Assembly: GCA_947477565.1 (NCBI GenBank)
Contig: CANJUR010000052.1
Coordinates: 1 to 34,776, forward strand
Length of the DNA: 34,776 nt
Direction of reading: 5' to 3'
DNA from: Deltaproteobacteria bacterium
Lineage (GTDB): Bacteria; Myxococcota_A; Polyangia; Polyangiales; Ga0077539
Shown: one piece after another, positions 1-10,032 of the stretch
Layout of the letters: each line of letters begins with the position of its first letter
Position numbering within the stretch: the first letter of the stretch is position 1
The notes under the pieces: generated by a model
Databases searched by the model: none
What the model was told of the DNA's origin: nothing
Seen by the model: the letters and a program-made list of their open reading frames with translations, nothing else
Position numbers and translations under genes: made by a program

Positions 1-11
1 CACGGTGTGGA

Positions 12-130
12 AGCCCGGGGCAGACCCGGGCTCCTACGATGTCCCGATGGAGAAGCGCTGCCCCGTGGGACCCGGGATGGAGCCCGCTGCGGGCTTTCGC
101 TGGGGTGCCGTGTGCTTCAGCACGCGGCAC
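12..130. other. Three stacked hairpins upstream of hemE
   Basis: Three strong inverted repeats lie in tandem. The first pairs AGCCCGGG (12-19) with CCCGGGCT (25-32). The second pairs AGCCCG (81-86) with CGGGCT (90-95) and is followed by TTTC. The third pairs 105-115 with 120-130 around a TTCA loop, 11 pairs with one G-U. The second and third could be terminators of a gene left of the window, or a structured hemE leader. There is no long U-run, so the role is open. Confidence 0.45.
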
Positions 131-217
131 GGCGGGCCGAGGCGGCGTGCTCCGAACTCCACGCACGAAACCTCACCCTTGACGACCCCCGCGGTCGCGC
201 ACGATGGTCCGCCCACC

Positions 218-1246
218 ATGCAAGACCGCTTTCTCCGTGCCTGCCGCCGTGAACCCGTGGACCACACCCCCGTCTGGTTTATGCGCCAGGCCGGCCGGTA
301 CATGGCCGAGTACCGCGCGCTCCGCACGAAGCACACCCTGCTCGACATCTGCCGCACCCCCGAACTCGCACTCGAAGTCACCCTCCAGCCCCTGCGGAAG
401 TTCTCCTTCGACGCGGCCATTCTCTTCGCGGACATCCTCCTGCCGCTCGCCCCGATGGGCGCGTCGTTCGAGTTCGCCAAGGGAGAAGGGCCCGTCATCC
501 ACGAGCCCATCCGCACCCGCGCGCAGATCGACGCGCTCCGCGTGATCGACCCCGCGGAAGACCTCGGATACGTCCTCGAGGCCGTGCGCATCATCCGTCG
601 CGAACTCGACGGAAAGACCCCGCTCATCGGCTTTGCGGGCGGTCCGTTCACCCTTGCGAGCTACCTCATCGAGGGCGGCCGCTCGTCGCACTTCGTCCTC
701 ACCAAGACCCTCATGTACCAGGACCCCGCCGCCTGGAACGCCCTCATGACCACCCTCTCCGCCGTCGTCCTGAAGCTTCTGCACGCGCAGATCGACGCCG
801 GCGCGCAGGCCGTCCAGCTCTTCGACTCCTGGGTCGGCCAGCTCTCCCCGGACGACTACGACACCTACGTCGCGCCGCACGTCCGCGGCATCTTGCAGCC
901 GCTGATGACCCGCGGCGTCCCGGTGCTTCACTTCGGCACCGGCACCGCCACCCTCCTCGAAGCCCAGCGCGACGCCGGCGGAACCGTCATCGGCGTGGAC
1001 TGGCGCATCCCCCTCGACCTCGCCTGGCGGCGCCTCGGCGACGGCGTCGCGGTGCAGGGCAACCTCGACCCGACGCTCCTCCTCGCCCCGCGCGAGGTGC
1101 TGCTCGCCGGCGCCCAGCGCGTGCTCGACCACGCCGCCAACCGCAACGGCCACATCTTCAACCTTGGCCACGGAATCCTCCCGGAAACCCCCGTGGACAA
1201 CGTCGCCGCGCTCGTCGATTTCGTCCACGACCGCTCTGCGCGCTGA
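218..1246 (+). CDS. hemE: Uroporphyrinogen decarboxylase
   Basis: HemE decarboxylates the four acetate side chains of uroporphyrinogen III to give coproporphyrinogen III, a cytosolic step of haem synthesis. The product is 342 residues, the usual family length. The signature block PVWFMRQAGRYM supplies the two substrate-binding arginines (R23, R27). The invariant aspartate is in ILFADILLP (D72), the conserved tyrosine in GPFTLASYL (Y149), and the serine in LFDSWVG. The late histidine is in GHGILPETPVDNV. The frame is open back to position 5, but homologous sequence begins at the ATG at 218 (MQDRFLRA), so the upstream 71 codons are not taken as coding. No clear ribosome-binding site precedes 218. 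No other haem genes are in the window. Confidence 0.96.
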   Translation: MQDRFLRACRREPVDHTPVWFMRQAGRYMAEYRALRTKHTLLDICRTPELALEVTLQPLRKFSFDAAILFADILLPLAPMGASFEFAKGEGPVIHEPIRTRAQIDALRVIDPAEDLGYVLEAVRIIRRELDGKTPLIGFAGGPFTLASYLIEGGRSSHFVLTKTLMYQDPAAWNALMTTLSAVVLKLLHAQIDAGAQAVQLFDSWVGQLSPDDYDTYVAPHVRGILQPLMTRGVPVLHFGTGTATLLEAQRDAGGTVIGVDWRIPLDLAWRRLGDGVAVQGNLDPTLLLAPREVLLAGAQRVLDHAANRNGHIFNLGHGILPETPVDNVAALVDFVHDRSAR

Positions 1247-1496
1247 CCCCCGCGCCGGACGCCCCACCGCGCCCGCGGGCGGGTCAAGAATCCACCGCAA
1301 CCCATGACGATTGCGAAGGCCCGCGGGGAGCATCGGGCTTCCGGATGTGGTAGCCAACGCCCGCCGCACCGGTGAGCGCATCGCCGACGGGGCCCTTCTC
1401 CATGGGCCTCCGACGTCTTTTCCCAGACACGGCGTCACCGCTCCACAGCACAGCTCTCACGGTTCCCGCGGCGTTACCGCACGCACGGAGTTCTTC

Positions 1497-2816
<1,320 letters not shown>

Positions 2817-2858
2817 GCGCTCCCTAAGCCCCTCCCAGCAACACCCTCCGCCGGGTCG

Positions 2859-4058
2859 TCACGCCTCGGCGGGCGCGACCCGCGTGGCGGCCGGGTCGTC
2901 CTTCGCAAACACCAACGTAAAGCCCGCGAAGAGGGCCCAGAGCACCGCGAGGTGCGCGAGCATCCCAGCGCCGCCGAAGCGCTCGAAGAGAACGCTCGAC
3001 AGGGGTGGACCCAACAACATCCCCGCCGCGTAGAAGGCATTGTAGATCGCGTTGGAGCGGCTGTAGTTCCACGGATCGGTGACGACCCCCTGGAGCGCGA
3101 GGCTGATCGGCGAGATGGACGCCAGCGTCGCGCCCGCGGCAAACACCGCCACCGCCATGAAGGCGAATCGATCGAGCAGGATGAACGACGCCGTCGTCGC
3201 TGCGCCGAGGACCGCGAGCACGCGCATCACCCGGAGGTGCCCGAAGCGGTCTGCGACGCGCCCCGCGATGTTGGAGAAGAGCAGCATGCCCGCCGCGAAG
3301 AAGGCCGGGACGAGGATGGTCTGCTCCCGCGCCACGCCCTTGGACTCCACGAGAAACAGCGGGAGGAAGAGCACCACCGAGGCCTGGAAGTATCCGTACG
3401 CGAAGGTGCCGAAGCACGACGTCTTGATGCGCCAGAGCAGCGCCCAGGCGGTCGCGGGCGGACCATCCGCGGCGGTGTCGTGGCGGTGCGTCTCGGGCAC
3501 GTCGGCGTCGAGCGTCGCGAGCACGAGCGCGCTGGCCGAGAGCGAGAGCGCGCCGGATGCGAGGAAGGCCGTGCCCGTTGGGGCAACGGTGACGATCCAG
3601 CGGGCGAAGAGCGGCCCGACGACGTAGCCGATGGCCACGGCGACCGCGTAGAGGCTGGTCACATAGGCTTTGTGCTCGCGGCTCCCGCGCGAGAGGAGAA
3701 TGGTCTCGCTGCTCACCCACACGCCCACGGAAAATGCCCCATCGAGGCAGCGCGCCGCGGCGATGGCGGAGTACGAGTCGAGCCGCGGGAAGAGCGAGAC
3801 GCAGACCGCGTAGCCGAACAGCGATGCGACGAGCACGGCCCGTGCGGAGAAGCGCCGGATGAGCGCGCCCATGGGGAGCGACAGCGCGACGATGCCGAGC
3901 GCAAACCAGGCCGCGAGGGTGCCGATGTCGTGCTTGGTGAAGTGCCGCGCGTCGAGGTGCAGCGACGTGAGCGCGATGGAGACGCCGTAGCCCGCGCCCA
4001 ACAGGAGCGTCGCGCCGAAGACGACGAGGATGTTGCGATCACCGATGCGTTTCAACAC
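2859..4058 (-). CDS. MFS transporter
   Basis: This is a major facilitator superfamily permease of 399 residues, with about twelve hydrophobic segments in two six-helix halves split by a polar loop (around residues 195-215, HRHDTAADGP). The first helix is ILVVFGATLLLGAGYGVSIAL. The cytosolic loop after helix 2 (MGALIRRFSARA) fits the MFS loop 2-3 pattern. The set resembles the drug/sugar-efflux type, but the substrate cannot be read from sequence. The chosen start is GTG (complement of 4056-4058). The frame stays open far upstream, but that part lacks membrane segments. No convincing ribosome-binding site is visible. The gene stands alone between the convergent helicase gene and a degraded kinase region. 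Confidence 0.85.
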   Translation of the reverse strand: MLKRIGDRNILVVFGATLLLGAGYGVSIALTSLHLDARHFTKHDIGTLAAWFALGIVALSLPMGALIRRFSARAVLVASLFGYAVCVSLFPRLDSYSAIAAARCLDGAFSVGVWVSSETILLSRGSREHKAYVTSLYAVAVAIGYVVGPLFARWIVTVAPTGTAFLASGALSLSASALVLATLDADVPETHRHDTAADGPPATAWALLWRIKTSCFGTFAYGYFQASVVLFLPLFLVESKGVAREQTILVPAFFAAGMLLFSNIAGRVADRFGHLRVMRVLAVLGAATTASFILLDRFAFMAVAVFAAGATLASISPISLALQGVVTDPWNYSRSNAIYNAFYAAGMLLGPPLSSVLFERFGGAGMLAHLAVLWALFAGFTLVFAKDDPAATRVAPAEA

Positions 4059-4451
4059 GGCGCCAAGGTAACGGTCCGTCGTTCGGCGGGGGACATGAAT
4101 CGCGGGAGGGCGGGGCGACCTGCGCCAGATCAACCGCGTGGGTTGCGTTTCCCGGGGCGTGCTTTGAAAGCGCTCAAAACCCATCGATTCCGCGACATGG
4201 TTGCCGCGGATGTGCGCATGGATATTCGGATGCGATCGTCCAGTCCACGGCGCTGCTTCGGGCACAGACCGCTGCGGAGCGCGCCCGACGCTTCGCGCTC
4301 GCAATCGAGCGATGCCGTCGTGCCTGACCGTCGTACTCGCGCGCCTCCCTGGAGCAGCGGCCCCGGCGGTTCCGGAAGGCAGCGCGGCGGTGGTGCTCGC
4401 GGGGTCCGCGGAGATTCCTGACGGTTTCACTGGCGTCGTCTGTGAGGTGCC
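4059..4451. other. Gene-poor stretch upstream of the kinase remnant
   Basis: About 390 bases between the MFS start and the kinase remnant. Open frames exist on both strands because of the high GC, but none has recognisable domains, a signal peptide or a ribosome-binding site. The kinase-remnant frame is closed by a TGA at 4443, so any upstream sensor part of that gene would have to be frameshifted or lost. The MFS promoter should lie here. Confidence 0.4.
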
Positions 4452-5046
4452 TTGCGGCATCCCGTGCTTCTTCGAGGTTTAGCCCTCGACGACGCGATGC
4501 CCGGGGGTGATCGGGTCATCGCGCGGCTCCCGTCGATCGCAAACCTCCGCGGGGCAGTGCTTGCGGAGCAGGAGCGCTTCGCCGTGCTCTTCGAAGGCTC
4601 GCCGGATGCTCTGCTGCTCATCGATGCGCAGGGTCTTCTGCAAAAACGCAACACGCGGGCCGCGGAGTTGTGGACCGACCTCGTGATCGACTCGGACTCC
4701 TCGCGGAGTCTCGCGGAGCGCGAAGTGCTCCTCAAAGAGGTGCACCAACGCGTTGAAGCACGGGCGCTCGGCAGACGGTCAGTGTCGCCTGCACCTTGCG
4801 ATCGCATCGGGCGTCGGGGAGTTCACTCTTCGCTTGTCCGACGAAGGCCCCGGACTGCAGGCGGATTTCGATCCCCGACGACAGCGATCTCTCGGGATGA
4901 AAATCCTCGCCGGCCTCGTCCGGCAGCTCGGCGCGAAGTTAGAGGTCACCGGACCACCGGGTGCGTGCTTCACGCTGCGCATCCCCATGTACGGCACGCC
5001 GCGATCAGACCGCGCGGCCGCTTCTGACCCCTCCGTGGCCTCGTAG
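4452..5046 (+). pseudogene. PAS / histidine kinase remnant (HisKA_2-type)
   Basis: Two frames carry pieces of one sensor histidine kinase. From 4452 one frame reads a PAS start (RFAVLFEGSPDALLLIDAQG), then jumps early to the phosphoacceptor box (REVLLKEVH). At about 4740 homology moves to another frame: CTNALKHGRSADG is the ATPase N-box, DEGPGL the G1 box and SLGMKILAGLVRQLGAKLEV the G2 region, ending at TAG 5044-5046. The region between H-box and N-box, normally 90-100 residues, is missing. Most of the PAS core after AAELW is also gone. The junction GAGGTGCACCAACGCG can be read both as EVH-x-R of the H-box and as CTNA of the N-box, so the deletion probably occurred at a microhomology. No functional kinase can be made. 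Confidence 0.8.
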
Positions 5047-5094
5047 GCGTCGCTCGCCTCTCCCGACGCTCACGACGCCTCGAACATCCCGCGT

Positions 5095-6147
5095 TCAGCC
5101 TGCCTGTGCGATCCAGTGGGCCAGTTCGCCGACGATCACCCTGGGTGCCCGTCGCAGGGCCGCCACGTCCGCCGAGCCGGTGAGCAGCATGATCGCGCGA
5201 ACCTCCCGCTCAACGCCCTCGAGGAAGGCCTCCGCACCCTCTCGCCCGCCCTCCCGGTGTGCCTTCAACACGGGCCGCGCGATGCCCGCCACGCTCGCGC
5301 CCAGCGCGATGGCCCTCGCCACGTCGCCGCCCGTAAACACGCCGCCGGTGGCCACGATGGTCTCGAACCCCGCCGCCGCCGTGATGGCCACGCTCGCCGC
5401 GGTCGGAACGCCCCAATCCCAGAGCGCCTCTCCGAGCGCTCGCTCACTGCCCGTCGCTCGTAGCGTCTCGACGCCTACCCACGACGTGCCTCCGGCGCCG
5501 CTCACATCGACGTGCTTCACGCCGGCGGCCCGAAGTTTGCGCGCGGCGGCTGCGCCGATGCCGTTGCCTGTCTCTTTGGCCACCACGGGAACCTCGAAGT
5601 CCGCGGCCATCTCGCGAAAGAAATCCACTCCGCCGCGGAAGTCCCGATCGCCGCCTGGCTGCACCAGTTCCATCGCCGGGTTGAGGTGCACGCAGAGGGC
5701 GTCTGCGCCCACGTCGCGCACGAGGCCACGCAGCACGTCGCGGCCCATCTGCCGCCCCTGCACGAGGCCCACGTTGCCCAGCAGCAGGGTGGTCGGCGCA
5801 ACGTCGCGCACGGCGTAGGTCCACGCCACGTCGCCCTTGCGTTGCATTGCGCGCTGGCTCCCGAGGCCGAAGCCGTAGCCTCGCGCCTCGGCGATGGCGG
5901 CCAGGTCCCGGTTGATCGCCGCGGCCTCCGCGGTGCCGCCGGTCATGGCCGCGATGACGAGCGGAAACTTCAGGGTTTTACCGAGAATAGTGACCCGCGT
6001 ATCGAGCGCATCGGCGTCGAGGTCGGGCAGCGAGTCGTGCACGAGTCGCACGCACTCGAGAAGGGTGGTCGCGTCGCGAAACCCCACGTCGCCGGTGGCG
6101 CAGAGGTCGATGTGGTCACGCTTGCGCTGGCTGATGTCGGTGCTCAT
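5095..6147 (-). CDS. fni: Type 2 isopentenyl-diphosphate delta-isomerase
   Basis: This is the FMN- and NAD(P)H-dependent isomerase interconverting isopentenyl and dimethylallyl diphosphate, the type usually paired with the mevalonate route. The 350-residue product shows the N-terminal QRKRDHI motif, the flavin-site MTGG, GFGLGSQRAM, the KETGNGIG segment, VDVSGAGGTSW and a C-terminal ATGGVFTGGDVARAIALGA phosphate loop. The start at ATG (complement of 6145-6147) is fixed by AAGGA (complement of 6153-6157) at 5-nt spacing. The frame continues upstream without homology. No other isoprenoid gene is in the window. Confidence 0.94.
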   Translation of the reverse strand: MSTDISQRKRDHIDLCATGDVGFRDATTLLECVRLVHDSLPDLDADALDTRVTILGKTLKFPLVIAAMTGGTAEAAAINRDLAAIAEARGYGFGLGSQRAMQRKGDVAWTYAVRDVAPTTLLLGNVGLVQGRQMGRDVLRGLVRDVGADALCVHLNPAMELVQPGGDRDFRGGVDFFREMAADFEVPVVAKETGNGIGAAAARKLRAAGVKHVDVSGAGGTSWVGVETLRATGSERALGEALWDWGVPTAASVAITAAAGFETIVATGGVFTGGDVARAIALGASVAGIARPVLKAHREGGREGAEAFLEGVEREVRAIMLLTGSADVAALRRAPRVIVGELAHWIAQAG

Positions 6148-6282
6148 GACGGTCCTTGTTTGTACGGTGTCGTGGGGTAGCGGTGAACGACGGGCGCGTC
6201 CATGGCAACCACTCGCACGACGGACGGACTGCGTCCGCGATCGCTTTCCCTTCGGCTGACTCGAAGGAGCAATGGCAATCCC

Positions 6283-6531
6283 ATGGATGTGACCTGGTTG
6301 AGATTCGATACGGTTCGCAGCGCCCTGGCACTCGCTGCGTTTGGAGTCACCGGATGCCTCGCGTGGTTGCAAGGCGACGTAAACATCGTGTCGATGGCCA
6401 CCGACGAAGGCGTCACGGTGGAGGCAGTCGTGGACAGCGGAGCACCTGCCGATCCGCTGGCGGGCGCGGGTTTCCGCGACGCGGGGGAGCCCACGACCAG
6501 GTCACCTCCGAGAGTGTCGCGGAGCCCGTGA
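6283..6531 (+). CDS. Possible small lipoprotein, 82 residues
   Basis: From ATG 6283 the frame starts MDVTWLRFDTVRSALALAA and leads into a lipobox-like VTGC. An acidic, alanine-rich tail follows (DEGVTVEAVVDSGAP). That signal plus Asp/Ala tail matches the style of the larger lipoproteins in this window. AAGGAG at 6264-6269 is 13 nt from the start, which is long. It is better placed for an ATG at 6272 that opens only a six-codon frame. The C-terminus looks random. It could be a genuine short lipoprotein, a truncated relative of the larger ones, or chance. It lies divergent from the isomerase gene. Confidence 0.35.
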   Translation: MDVTWLRFDTVRSALALAAFGVTGCLAWLQGDVNIVSMATDEGVTVEAVVDSGAPADPLAGAGFRDAGEPTTRSPPRVSRSP

Positions 6532-6654
6532 GCGCACAACTACACGTGCCGATGCGGGCCCGGTGGCATGTCTCTGCGGGAGGGCGTTGGGTGGGTTGAT
6601 CTCAGGGAGGAAATCGGCAGGAGCCCGACGCGCGGCCGGCATCGGTCGGGACGA

Positions 6655-7935
6655 TCAGCGCTGGTCGATGCCGACGTACTGACGCTCGGTGGCGCCGGTG
6701 TAGATCTGCCGCGGGCGACCGATGGGGGTCTTGAGGGCGTTCATCTCGCGCCAGTGCGCCGTCCAGCCGGGCAGGCGACCGAGCGCGAACATCACCGTGA
6801 ACATGTTCGTCGGGATCTTCAGCGCGCGGTAGATGATGCCGGAGTAGAAATCCACGTTGGGGTAGAGCTTGCGCGAGACGAAGTAATCGTCCTTGAGCGC
6901 GGTCTCTTCGAGTCGCTTGGCCAGGTCGAGCAGCGGGTCATCGATGCCCAGCTTGGCGAGCACCTTGTCGCAAGCGACCTTGATGATCTTCGCGCGCGGA
7001 TCGAAGTTTTTGTAGACGCGGTGACCGAAGCCCATGAGCAGGAACCCGGAGTTCTTGTCCTTGGCGAGGTCCACGTACTTCTGGAGGTTGTTTCCATCCT
7101 TGTGGATCATCTCGAGCATCTCGAGGACTTCCTGGTTGGCGCCGCCATGCCGCGGTCCCCAGAGCGCCGAGATGCCCGCGTTGACGGACGTGAACAGGTT
7201 GGCCTTGGAGCTGCCGACGATGCGCACCGTAGACGTCGAGCAGTTCTGCTCGTGGTCGGCGTGGAGGATGAGGAGCAGGTCGAGGATGCTGCGAATGTCA
7301 TCATCGACGGCGAAGGGCTCGGTCGGGACGCCGAAGAGGGTCTTCAGGAAGTTTGCCGTGTAGCCGAGCGCGGCATCGGGATAGACAAACGGCTGGTTTT
7401 TCGCGTGCTTGTAGCCCCAGGCCGCGAGCACCGGAAGCTGCGCGAGGATGCGGTGCGTCGCGAGCTCGACCTGCGCGGGCACGTTGGGATCGTTGGCGTC
7501 TTCGTTGAAGGCCGAGAGCGCGTTGACCGCGGAGCCCAGCATCGCCATCGGGTGCGCGTTGCGCGGAAACGCCCGGTAGAGGTGCTTGAGGTCTTCGGGC
7601 ACGAGCGCCTGCTTCGCGATGGCGCCCTGGAAGGTCGCGAGTTGCGCGGCGGAGGGAAGCTCGCCGTACAACAGCAGGTATGCGACCTCGATGAAGGTCG
7701 ACTTCTCCGCGAGTTGCTCGATGGGGTAGCCGCGGTACCGAAGGATGCCCTTCTCGCCATCAAGGAACGTGATCGCGCTCGTGGTCGACGCGGTGTTCAT
7801 GAATCCGGGATCGAGGGTCACCAGACCGCTGCCAGATCGCAGCTTGGCGATGTCGATTCCGCCTTCTTTTTCCGATCCCACAGTGAGAGGGAATTCCAGG
7901 GTCTTGTCGTCGTACGTCAGGGTGATGTTCGCCAT
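6655..7935 (-). CDS. gltA: Citrate synthase, type I
   Basis: This enzyme condenses acetyl-CoA and oxaloacetate to citrate, the entry step of the TCA cycle. The 426-residue product has the N-terminal beta domain of the long bacterial type (ITLTYDDKTLEFPL, then RYRGYPIEQLAEKS). Catalytic histidines fall in LHADHEQNCST, WGPRHGGANQEVL and GFGHRVYKNFDPR. The catalytic aspartate is in YPNVDFYSG, followed by PGWTAHWREM. The ATG (complement of 7933-7935) is preceded by GAGAGGA (complement of 7944-7950) at 8-nt spacing. The gene is downstream of the VWA lipoprotein on the same strand, separated by 151 bp that include a hairpin, so it probably has its own promoter. Confidence 0.96.
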   Translation of the reverse strand: MANITLTYDDKTLEFPLTVGSEKEGGIDIAKLRSGSGLVTLDPGFMNTASTTSAITFLDGEKGILRYRGYPIEQLAEKSTFIEVAYLLLYGELPSAAQLATFQGAIAKQALVPEDLKHLYRAFPRNAHPMAMLGSAVNALSAFNEDANDPNVPAQVELATHRILAQLPVLAAWGYKHAKNQPFVYPDAALGYTANFLKTLFGVPTEPFAVDDDIRSILDLLLILHADHEQNCSTSTVRIVGSSKANLFTSVNAGISALWGPRHGGANQEVLEMLEMIHKDGNNLQKYVDLAKDKNSGFLLMGFGHRVYKNFDPRAKIIKVACDKVLAKLGIDDPLLDLAKRLEETALKDDYFVSRKLYPNVDFYSGIIYRALKIPTNMFTVMFALGRLPGWTAHWREMNALKTPIGRPRQIYTGATERQYVGIDQR

Positions 7936-8048
7936 CGGACGATTCCTCTCAAGCAATGCTGTTGCCGTTCGGGAGCGGGAGGATACGCAAAGTGCCGCGG
8001 AGGTCCATGAGGTTCCGCACGCACGAGTTCAACCCTCGTTCGACCAGC

Positions 8049-8085
8049 GCTGCGGCTCCCCCCCAAAAAAAGGAGCCGAGCGCAG
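8049..8085 (-). terminator. Hairpin after the VWA lipoprotein gene
   Basis: Immediately after the stop of the VWA gene, GGCTCC (8054-8059) pairs with GGAGCC (8072-8077). GCTGCG (8049-8054) and CGCAGC (8080-8085) extend the stem around a small bulge. The loop is a run of six or seven C followed by seven A, which in the minus-strand transcript is a U7 run inside the loop. It is a plausible transcription stop, although the U-run is not in the usual place after the stem. Confidence 0.4.
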
Positions 8086-8086
8086 C

Positions 8087-9919
8087 TCAACCAGGGGTGC
8101 CGTTGGCGTCCGTCGGGACGATCATGAATACCTGGATTGTATCGAGCACCGAGGAGGCCCGGCCGAGCACCTCGATGGTCGCGCGAAACAGCTGCGCTGC
8201 GCCGCTGGTGTTGCGATGGAAGTCGTTGAAGAACGTCACCTCGAAGGTCACCACGGTCGATGGCGAGACGTTGAAGAACGTCGTGTCGTCGAAGCGATCG
8301 AATCCTGCCGGTGCAGCCGGTGTTCCCCGGAGCGGCACGATGCGCTGCATGAAATCGTTCGTGCGGTGGGGGGCCGCGAGGCGCGTCTCCATCGCGTCGC
8401 CGACACCACGGCGAGTGACGTCCTGCCGGGTGCCTTGCGCGAGCGTAGTGACCGCGGAGATGACGTTGGCGGCCACCGACGAGGGCGACCCCCGGAAGGC
8501 GATGGGCATCCCCGCACCGTCGACCGTGCGCGAATCCCGCGCGAGCGCGATGGCGTTGGTGTACGTGGCCGTCGACAGCACGTCGATGCCGATAAAGTAG
8601 GCCTCGCGCCGACGAAACTCTGCCACGAGTTGCGTCCACGTCGCGGCCCCCGGCGCGCTCGAATAGAACTGCCCTGTCGGCATCGCCGTCCCGTTGTGCC
8701 AGTCGGCGTCGGAGAACAACACGATGATGGGCACGCGCCCCGGGCGGAAGCAGCCCCACCCGAAGGCCATCGCGTCGCCGCCGCAGTCCGCGGCGGTGGC
8801 CATGCGCGTCGCGCTGCCGGCGTACTGCGGGATGCCGTAGCCCGAGAGCAGCGAGTGCATCGCGGCGACCTGCGCCTCGGGGCCGTCGCCGCCGCCCGAC
8901 GCAGCGAGCGACGCGGTCGCGGCCTGCGACAGCATCGGGTTGGCGTCGAGGCGCTGCAGAACCCGCAGCGCGAAGTCACCGCCGCCGTTCGCAAAGTCCC
9001 TGTGCTCAGCCATCCCGTAGCGCATGTCGGAGCCCGGCCCGATGGCTCTCACGATGCCCGGCACGATGGTGGTGCTGAGGGTGTTGCGCACCGCCGTGAT
9101 CGTCCCGCTCATCGACCCCGTCGTGTCGACCAGAAACATGATGTCTGCGCTACGGATGCGCGTGGAGAAGTCGAACGATCGCGTCTGCGGCCCCATCGGG
9201 TCCATGTACGGGAGCGTGACGTACAGAGACCCCGCGGGCGGCCGGCTCATCGGGTCTGTCGGGTTGCTCCCTGCGGCGCTCTCCGTAAGGTCTCCAATGC
9301 CGTCGCCGTCCGTATCGGCAACACACGGATCAGTGCGCGTCCGCATCGCCTCCTCGCGATCGGTCAATCCGTCGTTGTCGGAGTCGCGATCGCGCTGGTT
9401 GGCGTACCCGTCGCCGTCGCAGTCATCGGGCAGACCGCCGCACACGAGCGCGGGCCGCGCCGACGCTTCGTAGCCGACGTAGTTGCGCCGCGCCTCGTCG
9501 CCGTCGCTCACCCCGTCCTCGTCGCTGTCGGTGTTCTGGTAGTCCGGAGCCGTACCCGCTCCCAGGGCCGTGTGCAGAAACGGCGATCCCTCGAGGTCGT
9601 CCGAGATGCCATCCCCGTCCTCGTCTCGGCACACCGGCGGGCCCGTGTCGATTCCGACGTCCACGACCACCGGAACATCCTCACCGACGGACACGTCAGC
9701 GCTTCCGATGTCCACCACGGTGCCGACGTCGCCCGCATTCGGCACATCGGTCGTCCGTGGAACATCGGCCGTCCGTGGCACATCGACGACCCGCCCGGTG
9801 TCGCGACGCACCCCGGTGTCTCGTACGCCCGCGTCCGCAAACAACACGGTTTCGTAGACGTTTTCCGGGGCACAAGCGGTCGCGGCGATCGCGACAAGCA
9901 AGACAGCGCGTACCTTCAT
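8087..9919 (-). CDS. Lipoprotein with calcium-binding TSP3 repeats and a VWA domain
   Basis: This is a predicted secreted lipoprotein of 610 residues; its role is unknown. MKVRAVLLVAIAATAC is a lipoprotein signal ending at the lipobox cysteine. A low-complexity linker rich in Asp, Val, Thr and Pro follows (TADVPRTTDVPNAGDV). Next come thrombospondin type 3-like calcium repeats (DEDGDGISD, DSDEDGVSDGDE, DCDGDGYANQ, DSDNDGLTDREE, DTDGDGIGD). A von Willebrand A domain then carries the metal-site motif DTTGSMS and ILFSDADWH-like strands. The closing segment is beta-rich. The family suggests a calcium-stiffened stalk presenting a metal-dependent adhesion domain. The start is supported by GGAGGAG (complement of 9923-9929). 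Confidence 0.88.
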   Translation of the reverse strand: MKVRAVLLVAIAATACAPENVYETVLFADAGVRDTGVRRDTGRVVDVPRTADVPRTTDVPNAGDVGTVVDIGSADVSVGEDVPVVVDVGIDTGPPVCRDEDGDGISDDLEGSPFLHTALGAGTAPDYQNTDSDEDGVSDGDEARRNYVGYEASARPALVCGGLPDDCDGDGYANQRDRDSDNDGLTDREEAMRTRTDPCVADTDGDGIGDLTESAAGSNPTDPMSRPPAGSLYVTLPYMDPMGPQTRSFDFSTRIRSADIMFLVDTTGSMSGTITAVRNTLSTTIVPGIVRAIGPGSDMRYGMAEHRDFANGGGDFALRVLQRLDANPMLSQAATASLAASGGGDGPEAQVAAMHSLLSGYGIPQYAGSATRMATAADCGGDAMAFGWGCFRPGRVPIIVLFSDADWHNGTAMPTGQFYSSAPGAATWTQLVAEFRRREAYFIGIDVLSTATYTNAIALARDSRTVDGAGMPIAFRGSPSSVAANVISAVTTLAQGTRQDVTRRGVGDAMETRLAAPHRTNDFMQRIVPLRGTPAAPAGFDRFDDTTFFNVSPSTVVTFEVTFFNDFHRNTSGAAQLFRATIEVLGRASSVLDTIQVFMIVPTDANGTPG

Positions 9920-10032
9920 TGGCTCCTCCAACGCCACGCACTTGAGGAGGTTCAAGTCCGTGTACAACGAGTGAGTCTATCGCCGCTTGAGCTGCGCCGA
10001 CAATGCCTGTGGAAGGGTTGCTTCGGTGGAGA

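Noticed and set aside
2952..4421. Long open frame on the plus strand opposite the MFS gene
   Set aside because: Composition is Arg/Glu/Gly-rich with no domain; it is the GC-driven antisense of the transporter, whose membrane segments are clear.
4201..4482. Open frame of 93 codons upstream of the kinase remnant
   Set aside because: No domain, no ribosome-binding site and no usable signal peptide; possibly an old sensor part but unsupported.
6272..6292. Six-codon leader frame (ATG 6272) after AAGGAG
   Set aside because: It could be an upstream leader, but its sequence has no regulatory signature and may be chance.
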